A DNA stretch of 33,351 bases, from assembly GCA_022486935.1 (NCBI GenBank), contig JAKVJO010000015.1, positions 1-33,351 of the forward strand. Reading direction: 5' to 3'. How positions within the stretch are numbered: position 1 is the stretch's first letter; each line of letters starts with the position of its first letter. Positions 21,941 through 30,002 of the stretch are shown piece after piece. The position numbers were made by a program, and so were the translations under genes. The DNA comes from Solobacterium sp. (GTDB taxonomy: Bacteria > Bacillota_I > Bacilli_A > Erysipelotrichales > Erysipelotrichaceae). The notes under the pieces were generated by a model. The model was not told the DNA's origin and did not search any database. It saw only the letters and a list, made by a program, of their open reading frames with translations.

Positions 21941-22891
21941 ATGCTGAAAAAATTAAATCGTCTTGAACCAGCCTATAAGGATTATCTCTGGGGCGGAAAT
22001 CAGCTGGAACGCTACTACAACAAAACAGATTCCGGTCTTGATATCATTGCTGAAAGCTGGGAACTTTCTACCCATCCGGACGGCCAGAGCCAGATTGAAC
22101 ATGAGAATCTTCTGGAATATGTCACCAAATATCCACAGGTACTCGGTACTTCCTGCGGCATTAAGGATATTCCGATTCTGATCAAATTCATTGATGCGCA
22201 GAAAGACCTCAGTATCCAGGTACATCCGAATGATGAATATGCCCGCAGGGTAGAACATGATAACGGCAAGACGGAGATGTGGTACATCATCAAAGCCCAG
22301 CCGGGTGCCTTCCTGTATCTTGGCGTCAAGAAAGATATGACACAGGAAGAGTTCCGCAGGCACATTGAAGACAATACTGTATGCGATGTGCTGAACAAGA
22401 TCCCGGTCAAAGAAGGGGAATGCTACCTGATCCGTTCCGGTACCATTCACGCAATTGCGGCCGGCTGCCTGATCATTGAGATCCAGGAACGTTCCAATGT
22501 CACTTACCGTGTCTATGACTTCGGAAGAAAAGACAAGAACGGAAATCTGCGTCCTCTGCATATTGAAAAAGCACTGGAAGTCGCAAATCTGAATATTGTC
22601 CAGGTTGATTCAAAGCCGGAGAAGGTCCTTAAAGAGGATGATTCCTGTACAGAAGAGTTGCTCCGCAAGACTGAGTACTTTGATGTCCATGACTTCAAGG
22701 TAAAGAAGTCTGCTTCCCATTGTGTCGATGCACATTCCTTCTGCACGGTGATGATGGTATCCGGAAGCGGAACGATCACCTGTGATGGCGAATCGCTGGA
22801 CCTGAAGCAGGGCAACAGTGTCTTTATCCCGGCAGACAGCGGTACATTCACTGTGAGCGGTGAATGTGAATTCATCACTGCTGAACTTTAA
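21941..22891 (+). CDS. manA: Mannose-6-phosphate isomerase, class I
   Basis: A 316-residue cupin-type metalloenzyme that converts mannose-6-phosphate to fructose-6-phosphate. Likely zinc ligands are Gln93 and His95 in SIQVHPND, Glu112 in GKTEMWY and His170 in SGTIHAI; LWGGNQL and QERSNVTYRVYDFGR are also typical. Its C-terminal 70 residues form a second small cupin barrel. It follows the PTS genes and matches their product if the imported sugar is mannose. AAAGGAG lies at the end of the preceding gene. Ends in a bidirectional terminator. Confidence 0.94.
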   Translation: MLKKLNRLEPAYKDYLWGGNQLERYYNKTDSGLDIIAESWELSTHPDGQSQIEHENLLEYVTKYPQVLGTSCGIKDIPILIKFIDAQKDLSIQVHPNDEYARRVEHDNGKTEMWYIIKAQPGAFLYLGVKKDMTQEEFRRHIEDNTVCDVLNKIPVKEGECYLIRSGTIHAIAAGCLIIEIQERSNVTYRVYDFGRKDKNGNLRPLHIEKALEVANLNIVQVDSKPEKVLKEDDSCTEELLRKTEYFDVHDFKVKKSASHCVDAHSFCTVMMVSGSGTITCDGESLDLKQGNSVFIPADSGTFTVSGECEFITAEL

Positions 22892-22904
22892 CCGCAAATC
22901 AAAA

Positions 22905-22935
22905 ATATCGGAGACTGATCTCCGGTATTTTTATT
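22905..22935. terminator. Bidirectional terminator between manA and the glycosyltransferase
   Basis: ATATCGGAGA (22905-22914), loop CTGA, TCTCCGGTAT (22919-22928), with T-runs after the stem in plus orientation and an A-run before it. It serves the convergent genes on both sides. Confidence 0.9.
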
Positions 22936-23884
22936 TTACTTTGATTGTCGCATTGGCCAGTGAATCAACCATGTGATTGAAGCCGCTGTTATCAATTGGT
23001 ACTTCATATGGTTTCTGGTAGGTGCTGTTATAGATCGGAAGGATCTGTTCAAACAGTTCCGGCTGTTCAGTGTCCAGGATTGCTCCGCCATACAGGGCAT
23101 CCGGGAAACGGTTCAAAACCTCTTCACTGATCGGCCTGATTCCCTGACTGTGCACCCAGCACCCGTCCGGTCCGACAACCCGCTTATCATCATTGACATG
23201 AACTGGATTGCTCAGATATTTTGTGATCATCATCGGGATGACCATTTCTTCTGCATACCAGGAGAGTTTGAAATATTCCGAACAGTAGGCAAAGTGTTCA
23301 GCCAGTACCTTGCAGGTATCACTGGACAGGATAAACCATGGGCTGCCAAGCTGTACCGGATCATCCAGCTTTCTGCGGATGTGCAGGAAATAGAGGAAGC
23401 TGGCAAGATGCTTTGACTTTTTTCTGTATTTCTGTTTGGTCGGGAAGTCCAGCATATTGGTATAGCCGTAACAGCGGATTGCTTCCTTCTTCAGGGAAGG
23501 GTCATCCTGTTCCGTTTTCTCGACTTCGTAGTAATCGCCGGGATTCTGCTCCAGAAATGCAACAATCTCATCTCTTGGCTTCAATGCCAGCATGCCGTCA
23601 TACAGGTTGATGAAATAATCGAACTCAGCATCCTTGTATTCGATCGCTTCCTTCATCTGCAGCAGGGTGCCTCTTGCCAGTGACATATCACCTTCCTGGG
23701 CAAACTCCTGCGTGTGGGACACATGAACTCTGCGATCGTGGGAATAGGCAATCATGAAGTCATCGCGTTCCTTGTTGTCATCGACCATGATAAAGACATG
23801 ATCATCCTGTTTGACAAGTTCATTGATCACTTTCATGATTGACGGCAGTTCCTGTTTCGTGTGCATCAAATAGGCAATTTTCAT
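22931..23884 (-). CDS. GT14-like (core-2/I-branching type) glycosyltransferase
   Basis: A 317-residue cytoplasmic glycosyltransferase. MKIAYLMHTKQELPSIMKVI, then VFIMVDDN, form the nucleotide-sugar-binding start. FDYFINLYDGMLALKPRDEI and GSPWFILSSDTCKVL match the conserved blocks of bacterial core-2/I-branching beta-1,6-N-acetylglucosaminyltransferase-like enzymes, and WYAEEMVIPMM holds the probable catalytic acid. Donor and acceptor are unknown; surface polysaccharides are typical targets. The ATG at 23884 is the natural start of the first beta-strand, yet it lacks a ribosome site and sits 8 nt from a -10 box, so the mRNA should be nearly leaderless. Confidence 0.85.
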   Translation of the reverse strand: MKIAYLMHTKQELPSIMKVINELVKQDDHVFIMVDDNKERDDFMIAYSHDRRVHVSHTQEFAQEGDMSLARGTLLQMKEAIEYKDAEFDYFINLYDGMLALKPRDEIVAFLEQNPGDYYEVEKTEQDDPSLKKEAIRCYGYTNMLDFPTKQKYRKKSKHLASFLYFLHIRRKLDDPVQLGSPWFILSSDTCKVLAEHFAYCSEYFKLSWYAEEMVIPMMITKYLSNPVHVNDDKRVVGPDGCWVHSQGIRPISEEVLNRFPDALYGGAILDTEQPELFEQILPIYNSTYQKPYEVPIDNSGFNHMVDSLANATIKVK

Positions 23885-23892
23885 ATGCGAGA

Positions 23893-23901
23893 ATTATATC
23901 A
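23893..23901 (-). promoter_or_regulatory. Extended -10 promoter of the glycosyltransferase gene
   Basis: TGATATAAT on the minus strand, a perfect extended -10. Only 8 nt separate TATAAT from the ATG at 23884, predicting a 5' leader of about 2 nt. Confidence 0.65.
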
Positions 23902-23943
23902 TGATGAGGTACACTGCTGAAGGCTTAAATGATGAAATCTTAG

Positions 23944-23952
23944 TGGTATAAT
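23944..23952 (+). promoter_or_regulatory. Extended -10 promoter of the Nudix gene
   Basis: TGGTATAAT on the plus strand. Transcription from about 23959 gives a 20-nt leader carrying TGGAGG. It stands back-to-back with the glycosyltransferase promoter. Confidence 0.65.
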
Positions 23953-23979
23953 GACTTCAGTTTGATGGAGGTCTGTGAG

Positions 23980-24420
23980 ATGACGGAAACAGTTGAAAAG
24001 TCATGCGGAGCAGTTGTCGTCAGGTTTGAAGATCATCGTCTCTATACCCTGGTCGTCCGGCAGAACGACGGTCACTGGGGATTTCCAAAAGGTCATGTCG
24101 AGCATTCAGAAACAGAGCAGGAAACTGCATACCGGGAAGTAAAGGAAGAAACCGGAGTTGAGATTGAATTCATTGACGGATTCAATGAACAGACGCACTA
24201 CTGCCCAAGGGAAGGCGTTTATAAAGATGTTTCCTACTTCCTGGCTAGACCCATCGGCGGTAAAGAGAAGGCACAGAAAGAAGAGATCCGTGAATTGAAG
24301 TGGATGCCGCTGGTGGAAGCTGTTGCAGCACTGACCTTCGATAATGATGCGTCATTGTTACGCCATGTCATCCGTTATATCAAAGACAACGATATTGAAA
24401 GCTATCTGGAATCCTTATGA
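23980..24420 (+). CDS. Nudix hydrolase, diadenosine tetraphosphatase-like
   Basis: A 146-residue Nudix protein. The box is complete: Gly38, Glu44, then REVKEETG at 52-59, fitting G-x5-E-x7-REUxEExGU. SCGAVVVRFEDHRLYTLVVR and GHWGFPKGHVE resemble NUDT2-like bis(5'-nucleosyl)-tetraphosphatases, so Ap4A-type dinucleotides are the most likely substrate, though other nucleoside diphosphate derivatives are possible. ATG 23980 follows TGGAGG with 8-nt spacing and is preferred over ATG 23965. Its stop overlaps the next start (ATGA), tying it to the two-domain protein that follows. Confidence 0.88.
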   Translation: MTETVEKSCGAVVVRFEDHRLYTLVVRQNDGHWGFPKGHVEHSETEQETAYREVKEETGVEIEFIDGFNEQTHYCPREGVYKDVSYFLARPIGGKEKAQKEEIRELKWMPLVEAVAALTFDNDASLLRHVIRYIKDNDIESYLESL

Positions 24421-25283
24421 TTGCATTTCATCTGATGCATGTCAGCCGGATGGGATCAGTCTGCCGCAATGCTCAGAATGCGGCGGATTTTTCTTCTCTT
24501 GAACGAAGGACCTACCGGGTGCTGAATCAGAAGGAGCAGATCGGCTTTCTAACCTGTGAACTCTGTGCAAAGAGCACCATGGCAATTGACTTCAGTATTC
24601 AGCCGCAGGCCGATGAAGTGATGAATGAACTCGTGGAAACACTGATAGAATTTCTGACCGTGAAGTTTCATCCGGCAAAATTTCTGACCTGCACTGATCA
24701 AAGAGAACTGATACAGGCGCTGAAACATCATCTGTTCTATCCAAAGGGAAAGAAACTGCAGCGGGTAGTTGAACCCTGGCGTTCTGCACTGGCAGATTAT
24801 GTATTTGACGGGCGCGGCTATATCATCAACCAGGGTGAAATGAAACAGATCAATTTCGGCATGTTCAGCACACGGGAGAAAGGCTGCGGCTGGATTTCAG
24901 CCTATAACCTCTTGAAGATGAACAATCTGGAACATACCATGAAAGATACTGCCCGGGGACTGGACCGCCATGCATTTCTCGGTGAACTGCTCGGACAGGA
25001 TATCATGTCATTATATTTCTGGCTGAAGAGTCAGGGACTGAACGTACAGGTAACGCCATACGGAAGAAATCGTGTTCTGAACGCCATGAAGCAGTCTTCT
25101 TCCGGGATTCTGCTCTATACCCATACCCATGGGGCGCATTACACGGCATATCATAAAGAACCAGATGGAAAATATCATTTTTACAATGCAGTCTACGGCA
25201 TGCGGTATCAGATCATGGATGGTGAAGCATTCATGGAGAAGTACACCGTACCGCTGTCGCTGATGGTGATCACCGTACGGTAA
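24417..25283 (+). CDS. Two-domain protein: GNAT-like N-terminus and C39-like cysteine peptidase fold
   Basis: A 288-residue protein without signal peptide. Residues about 30-110 show the strand-helix pattern of a GNAT fold (TYRVLNQKEQIGFLTCEL, then MAIDFSIQP and a long helix), but no clear acetyl-CoA loop. Residues about 147-285 resemble a papain-like C39 domain: Cys157 in KGCGWISAYNLL, His241 in HGAHYTAYH and Asn257 in FYNAVYG could form a catalytic triad. I infer a cysteine peptidase or transferase; the substrate is unknown. It is coupled to the Nudix gene by ATGA and converges on the AlkD-like gene with a 14-bp overlap. Confidence 0.65.
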   Translation: MIAFHLMHVSRMGSVCRNAQNAADFSSLERRTYRVLNQKEQIGFLTCELCAKSTMAIDFSIQPQADEVMNELVETLIEFLTVKFHPAKFLTCTDQRELIQALKHHLFYPKGKKLQRVVEPWRSALADYVFDGRGYIINQGEMKQINFGMFSTREKGCGWISAYNLLKMNNLEHTMKDTARGLDRHAFLGELLGQDIMSLYFWLKSQGLNVQVTPYGRNRVLNAMKQSSSGILLYTHTHGAHYTAYHKEPDGKYHFYNAVYGMRYQIMDGEAFMEKYTVPLSLMVITVR

Positions 25284-25947
25284 GTGCTGAGGCAAGCAGC
25301 TTGTCAGAGTCTGAAATCCGATAGGATTCTTTGATTTTCTGGATTGCTTTCTTCCGGACTATGCTGTTTTCATCATACTGTTCAATCATCTGCAGGGTGG
25401 CTACAGGGTCATGGCACATGCATTCAGCAATCAGCCAGGCCGCTGCCATTTCTGCATAATAGCCATGCAGTTTCAGCGGTTTCAGGTTCTGAAGGATGAA
25501 CTGCGGTTCTTCTTTGCAGTAAAGATCCAGCAGGGCAACCAGGGCAAAGCGCTGTTCAAACTCCTGTTCAGAAGATAAATAGGAAAGTACAAATGCATGG
25601 AATTCTGTTCTGTCTCTGATGGTTTTGCGCAGTTCAGAGCAGAACGTATCGCATACTTCCCAGTTATGGATATGGCTGATCATCGTGCGGTAAGCATCGT
25701 AGCGATCCTCAGTATCCAGGTGGGCTGTCAAAAGGGCAGCGATCAGATCTTCTTCCAGGGATGCGTAGCGGCATTCCTTCAGAAACAGGCCAGACTGATC
25801 GAAATGCATGATGTCCTTTGCAATCCTGCGAAGAGCCGGCAATCTGACGCCATAGACCGTTCCGGAATTTGGACAGGAACGCATGGCAAATATCCGGTAT
25901 GATTCATCAGCGTTCTGTCTGAATCGTTTCATAATTTCATTTCTCAT
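25270..25947 (-). CDS. DNA alkylation repair protein, AlkD-like
   Basis: A 225-residue all-helical HEAT-repeat protein. MKRFRQNADESYRIFAMRSCP and YGVRLPALRRIAKDIM at the start, HIHNWEVCDTFCSEL in the centre and AEMAAAWLIAECMCHDP later match the AlkD family, which removes bulky or N3/N7-alkylated bases by trapping DNA on a concave surface. The start at 25947 has no ribosome site; ATG 25932 is a possible alternative behind a TGATATGAG box. It faces the glucosaminidase gene across a 26-bp gap. Its 3' end overlaps the convergent cysteine-peptidase-like gene, and both proteins end in Thr-Val-Arg. Confidence 0.85.
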   Translation of the reverse strand: MRNEIMKRFRQNADESYRIFAMRSCPNSGTVYGVRLPALRRIAKDIMHFDQSGLFLKECRYASLEEDLIAALLTAHLDTEDRYDAYRTMISHIHNWEVCDTFCSELRKTIRDRTEFHAFVLSYLSSEQEFEQRFALVALLDLYCKEEPQFILQNLKPLKLHGYYAEMAAAWLIAECMCHDPVATLQMIEQYDENSIVRKKAIQKIKESYRISDSDKLLASALTVR

Positions 25948-25955
25948 ATCAATAA

Positions 25956-25964
25956 TGATAAAAT
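25956..25964 (+). promoter_or_regulatory. Extended -10 promoter of the glucosaminidase gene
   Basis: TGATAAAAT, an extended -10 with one mismatch. Its predicted start near 25971 lies 3 nt before the ATG at 25974, and no ribosome site is present. Confidence 0.55.
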
Positions 25965-25973
25965 ATTGCAGAC

Positions 25974-28940
25974 ATGAAAATAAAGATAAATTCTAAATGG
26001 ATTGCCAAAACGTCGGTTGTACTGACTGCAGTAACAGCGATGATTGCTTCTGTACTGCCGGTTCAGGCACTGGATATTACTACGGTTGCCGCTGATGGCA
26101 GCTATCATCTGGTGGACTTTGCCAGTGATACAGAGCTTTCAAGCTACAGCACTTACAAGGATGCGGCTTCTGCCTGGAGTAATTCACGGGACAGTTACGA
26201 TAACCTCGGGATTATCCTGGATAACAAAGTCATGCTGGCAGAATACGGCACCGCCATCATCCGTTCTACGGATGCCTGTGATGTCAATGTAACGTACACA
26301 GAAGCAGTCGATGGCGAACAGGGGTATACCAATGGATGCTATGGCGTTGATGCGGCATATCTTGCGACCAGTGCCGATGGGACGGAAGCGGAATTTGTAC
26401 TGTCCGGGGTGACCGGCTGGGCATCACTTGATGATATTAAGATTGTACCGACTGAAAATATTACGTTCCGAATGACTGCCTATACAGTACAGAGCGGACG
26501 TCTTTACCATGAAATCAAAACAGAGATCACGGATGACTACTATGCCAGCATCCTAGATCTTGGCAATGCGCCATCCTATCTGGAAGACGGCAATACCTAC
26601 TACAGCAGTGACGGCCATTATTTCTACCGGGATGACAGCTACAATGCGATGATTGATGATCTGAGAAACGGCACGCATACATCCAGCATGAATCCGGATG
26701 ATCCATGGTATGACTATTATCAGTTTGTATCGCACCGTACATTGACCAACGTGACGGAATCCCAGATGGAGTCCTACCTGAGTGATACCATGGGCATCAT
26801 CGGCAAGCCGGTATCCTATCAGGATGATGATAAAGACAGTGCAGATGATACCCGTACGAGATCCCAGTACTATGGAGAACTTTCAGAATTCTGGCAGTAT
26901 CAGTACGAATATGGATCCAATGCCCTGATGATGTTTGCCCTCAGTCTGAACGAATCGGCAGGCGGAACTTCGGCGCTTTCCTACAGCCGCAATAATCTAT
27001 TTGGCCACGCCGCATATGACAGTGATGTGGAAGCCAATGCGTCAAGATATCTGACGGTTGCCAACTCAGTTTATTCCCATGCCAAGTATTATATTTCCGG
27101 CAGTTATGCCAGCCCGCTGAAGTCAATGTTCAGGGGCTCATTCTTCGGTAACAAGTCTTCCGGCATGAATGTATCCTATGCCTCAGATCCATACTGGGGA
27201 GAGAAGGCAGCGGTGTATTACCGGCAGCTGGATGAAGGCTTCGGCAGTGTGGATGAGAATCAGTATACCCTTGGCATCAAGACTTCCTCGGATGCGGTAG
27301 ATGTCTACCAGTATCCGCAGGCAGATTCTGATGTGCTCTATACAACCAGGAAGAATCCTGACTTCAGTTTTGTGATTCTTTCTTCCTTCTCCAATGATGA
27401 TGGAGACTGGTATCAGGTACAGTCAGAAGCGACCATGGATGAAGATTCTAAGGTGGCGCTGAGTTACAACTATGACTATTCCAATGATCTTGCCTATATC
27501 AGACAGTCTGATGTCCAGGTGATATTGACTGGCAAAGAAACGGAACAGCAGACCTATGTGCATGTGACCTTTGATGCGGCAGGCGGGACATTCCCGGGCG
27601 ACGAAGCAACGGTGACCTATGCACTGCCGACTGGATCAGCAGCTTCTGCAGTGACACCGACCAAAGATCATGCCCTGTTTTCCGGCTGGGATCAATCGAC
27701 GGACAGTGTCAGCCAGGATACCACATTCACCGCTCAGTATCAGGATGTGACAGAGATCGAACTGACTTCCACACCGAAGCAGGACTATGAACTGAACGAC
27801 AAGATCAATCTGGAAAACGGAATCATCACGGTGCACTTCACCGATGGAACCAGCAAAGAAGTATCGCTTGATACTACCATGGTATCCGGCTTCAATCTGG
27901 CTAGTGGCGGTGATCAGACGGTTACAGTGACGTATGCCGGATGTACAGCGGAATATACTGTCAATGTCAACGGCGATTCTGATACGATCCGTTCTGAGAT
28001 CAAACAGGAAATCCAGGTCATGATTGAGCAGTATGCCGACAAAGATACACTGAGCGACTGGGATACCAATGCGATCATTGCATTGAAGCAGAAGATTGAT
28101 GAAAACATGCAGCCATACCTGACACAGGCAGAACTGCGCAGCTTTGACAAGATACTGAGGAAGGCTTACGGAAACAGGATCCGCTATGTACTGGAGAAGA
28201 ATCCGTATGATCTTCAAGTATCTGGACTATCGGTTTCCTATCCGCTGGATGACTCACTGGATAAGTTCTGGCTGGTAGAGGATACGTACCGCATCCGGGT
28301 CAGCAGCAATGTCTCAGACGAAGCCATTACGGCGATGACGAGAACTGCCAACTATCTGGAAGACAGTATCAATGAGACCTTCAATGTAGTCATCCGCAAG
28401 AATTACAGTGAACCGGATCCGGAAGGACCGCTGCTGATCACCATCAGCAAGCCGGAGGGCACTTCTGATTCCGATGTATTTACCGTCCTGCATTACATCA
28501 AGGATACCGGCGATGTAGTGGAATGCTACACCCGTCAGACAGATGGCAAGATTACCTTCATGACCCGGGGCGAGGGCTCCTACATGGTGCTCTCCAGAAG
28601 AACCTCCAATGTCTATACCGGTGATGATCCGGTTGAGTCATTGACATCCTCGAGCAGTTCCTGGGATATTGAAAAGATCGCAGCCTACGCATCACTTGTG
28701 CTTGGACTGTTCATCCTGATGATGATCCTGATCTATCGCCACCGTAAAAAGACCACAACCGTCAAAGTTAAACAAGAACGGGTCGTCAAGAATGAGCAGG
28801 AAGCGAAAAAACCGGCACCGCCGGCTGATATGACCCAGGCACTGCAGAATCTGGAGACTACCATGATTGATCTGAAAGCCGATGAGATCCGCAAAGCTGC
28901 AGATCAGGAGAACAGGAAGAACGGAGAGAAACACCAGTGA
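25974..28940 (+). CDS. Membrane-anchored surface glucosaminidase with Ig-like domains
   Basis: A 988-residue exported protein. Residues 1-32 are a signal peptide (cleavage near VQA). A mannosyl-glycoprotein endo-beta-N-acetylglucosaminidase (GH73-like) domain spans about 295-425, with the catalytic Glu327 in LSLNESAGGTS and NNLFGHAAY. An SH3-like segment (about 435-520), an InlB-type repeat (528-590) and a Big3-like domain (592-667) follow, then a helical region. A membrane helix at about 902-920 and a 68-residue Lys-rich cytoplasmic tail replace an LPXTG signal. It probably trims peptidoglycan at the cell surface. It overlaps the next gene by 4 bp. Confidence 0.85.
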   Translation: MKIKINSKWIAKTSVVLTAVTAMIASVLPVQALDITTVAADGSYHLVDFASDTELSSYSTYKDAASAWSNSRDSYDNLGIILDNKVMLAEYGTAIIRSTDACDVNVTYTEAVDGEQGYTNGCYGVDAAYLATSADGTEAEFVLSGVTGWASLDDIKIVPTENITFRMTAYTVQSGRLYHEIKTEITDDYYASILDLGNAPSYLEDGNTYYSSDGHYFYRDDSYNAMIDDLRNGTHTSSMNPDDPWYDYYQFVSHRTLTNVTESQMESYLSDTMGIIGKPVSYQDDDKDSADDTRTRSQYYGELSEFWQYQYEYGSNALMMFALSLNESAGGTSALSYSRNNLFGHAAYDSDVEANASRYLTVANSVYSHAKYYISGSYASPLKSMFRGSFFGNKSSGMNVSYASDPYWGEKAAVYYRQLDEGFGSVDENQYTLGIKTSSDAVDVYQYPQADSDVLYTTRKNPDFSFVILSSFSNDDGDWYQVQSEATMDEDSKVALSYNYDYSNDLAYIRQSDVQVILTGKETEQQTYVHVTFDAAGGTFPGDEATVTYALPTGSAASAVTPTKDHALFSGWDQSTDSVSQDTTFTAQYQDVTEIELTSTPKQDYELNDKINLENGIITVHFTDGTSKEVSLDTTMVSGFNLASGGDQTVTVTYAGCTAEYTVNVNGDSDTIRSEIKQEIQVMIEQYADKDTLSDWDTNAIIALKQKIDENMQPYLTQAELRSFDKILRKAYGNRIRYVLEKNPYDLQVSGLSVSYPLDDSLDKFWLVEDTYRIRVSSNVSDEAITAMTRTANYLEDSINETFNVVIRKNYSEPDPEGPLLITISKPEGTSDSDVFTVLHYIKDTGDVVECYTRQTDGKITFMTRGEGSYMVLSRRTSNVYTGDDPVESLTSSSSSWDIEKIAAYASLVLGLFILMMILIYRHRKKTTTVKVKQERVVKNEQEAKKPAPPADMTQALQNLETTMIDLKADEIRKAADQENRKNGEKHQ

Positions 28941-29215
28941 TCAATACGATTGTACCAATTGAATCCATTGAATATGAACCGGAACCAGTTAGCGCAGAAC
29001 TGCTTGAAAGTATCCGTACAAGGGGAATTGCAATCCCTGTCAGGGTCAATGAGACAGAACATGGCTATCGCTGTGAAGATGGCAGAAAACGGCTGTCAGC
29101 CTGTGCACTGCTGCTAAAAGAAGATCCCAGGTTCAGCCGGATACCGATTATGATTTTGAATGATTTCAGAAAGGCGGGAAGCAGCTTCTGGGGCAATACC
29201 CAGAATCATCACTGA
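28937..29215 (+). CDS. Stand-alone ParB-like nuclease-fold domain protein
   Basis: A 92-residue protein starting at GTG 28937, which overlaps the previous stop (GTGA). INTIVPIESIEYEPEPVSAELLE, IRTRGIAIPVRV and YRCEDGRKRLSAC reproduce the N-terminal ParB/Srx fold: the hydrophobic strand, the helix, then the D-G-R/K-R-L nucleotide-binding turn. It lacks the helix-turn-helix and dimer domains of ParB, so it does not segregate DNA by itself. Role unknown. The pseudouridine synthase starts 1 nt after its stop, so all three genes are probably one transcript. Confidence 0.7.
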   Translation: MINTIVPIESIEYEPEPVSAELLESIRTRGIAIPVRVNETEHGYRCEDGRKRLSACALLLKEDPRFSRIPIMILNDFRKAGSSFWGNTQNHH

Positions 29216-29216
29216 T

Positions 29217-30002
29217 ATGGAAGAAAGACTGCAGAAACTGATTGCCGCTGCCGGTATCTGTTCCCGGCGCAAGGCAGAAGAACTGATCACCTCAGGTAGG
29301 GTTCAGGTCAATGGTGTTACCGTCACAGAGCTTGGCACCCGGGCGTCAATGGATGATGAGATTACCGTAGATGGCACGCCGCTCAAGCGCGAAGAAAAAG
29401 TATATCTGTTAATGAACAAACCGATTCATACACTCTGCACACTCAGCGATGACCGCGGCAGGGATACCGTACTGGATTATCTCAAAGACGTAAAAGAGCG
29501 GGTATTCCCGGTCGGCCGTCTCGACTTTGAAACCACCGGTGTACTGATTCTCACCAATGATGGAGAGTTCGCCGATGAGATGATGCACCCGAGATACCAT
29601 CTTTCCAAAACGTATGATGTGACAGTCAACGGTATCTTCACAGAGACCATGGCGGAACAGCTGCGCAGCGGAATTGAACTGGAAGACGGAATCACGCTTC
29701 CTGCAGATGTCATCATCCTGTCAGTCAATCCGACGCCGGTCCATCCGAAGACCCATCTTCAGGTTACGATCTTTGAAGGAAGAAACCGGGAAGTCAGAAG
29801 GATGATGGAGTACTTCAATCTGGATGTCAGAAGACTGGAGCGGATCCGCTATGGGTTTCTGGACTGCGGAAAACTGCGGCAGGGGGAAACCAGACCGCTC
29901 AAGCCGCATGAGATTGCAAAATTAAAGGAACTGTCAGAGCACGGAACTCAGTCAACTGCAATTCCGGCTGCTGCCAAAAGCTCCGGATCCGGATCAATAT
30001 AA
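29217..30002 (+). CDS. rluB: RsuA/RluB-family rRNA pseudouridine synthase
   Basis: A 261-residue enzyme that isomerises a uridine in rRNA. Residues 1-60 are an S4 RNA-binding domain (LQKLIAAAGICSRRKAEELI). The catalytic Asp103 is in VGRLDFETTGVLILTNDG, and EGRNREVRRMMEY is the conserved late motif. The ATG at 29217 follows the upstream stop by 1 nt and has no ribosome site; an in-frame ATG at 29160 would add 19 unusual residues. The last 20 residues are Ser/Ala/Gly-rich and are read opposite the rqcH 3' end, with a 55-bp overlap. Confidence 0.9.
   Translation: MEERLQKLIAAAGICSRRKAEELITSGRVQVNGVTVTELGTRASMDDEITVDGTPLKREEKVYLLMNKPIHTLCTLSDDRGRDTVLDYLKDVKERVFPVGRLDFETTGVLILTNDGEFADEMMHPRYHLSKTYDVTVNGIFTETMAEQLRSGIELEDGITLPADVIILSVNPTPVHPKTHLQVTIFEGRNREVRRMMEYFNLDVRRLERIRYGFLDCGKLRQGETRPLKPHEIAKLKELSEHGTQSTAIPAAAKSSGSGSI

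Noticed and set aside
21953-22561. Open frame of 202 codons on the minus strand
   Set aside because: Antisense to manA, which has all its metal ligands.
27636-28217. Open frame of 193 codons on the minus strand
   Set aside because: Antisense to the glucosaminidase gene, with no start signals or domain.
29160-29216. Longer N-terminus for the pseudouridine synthase
   Set aside because: The extra residues overlap the ParB-like gene and do not fit the family, which starts close to LQKLIA.
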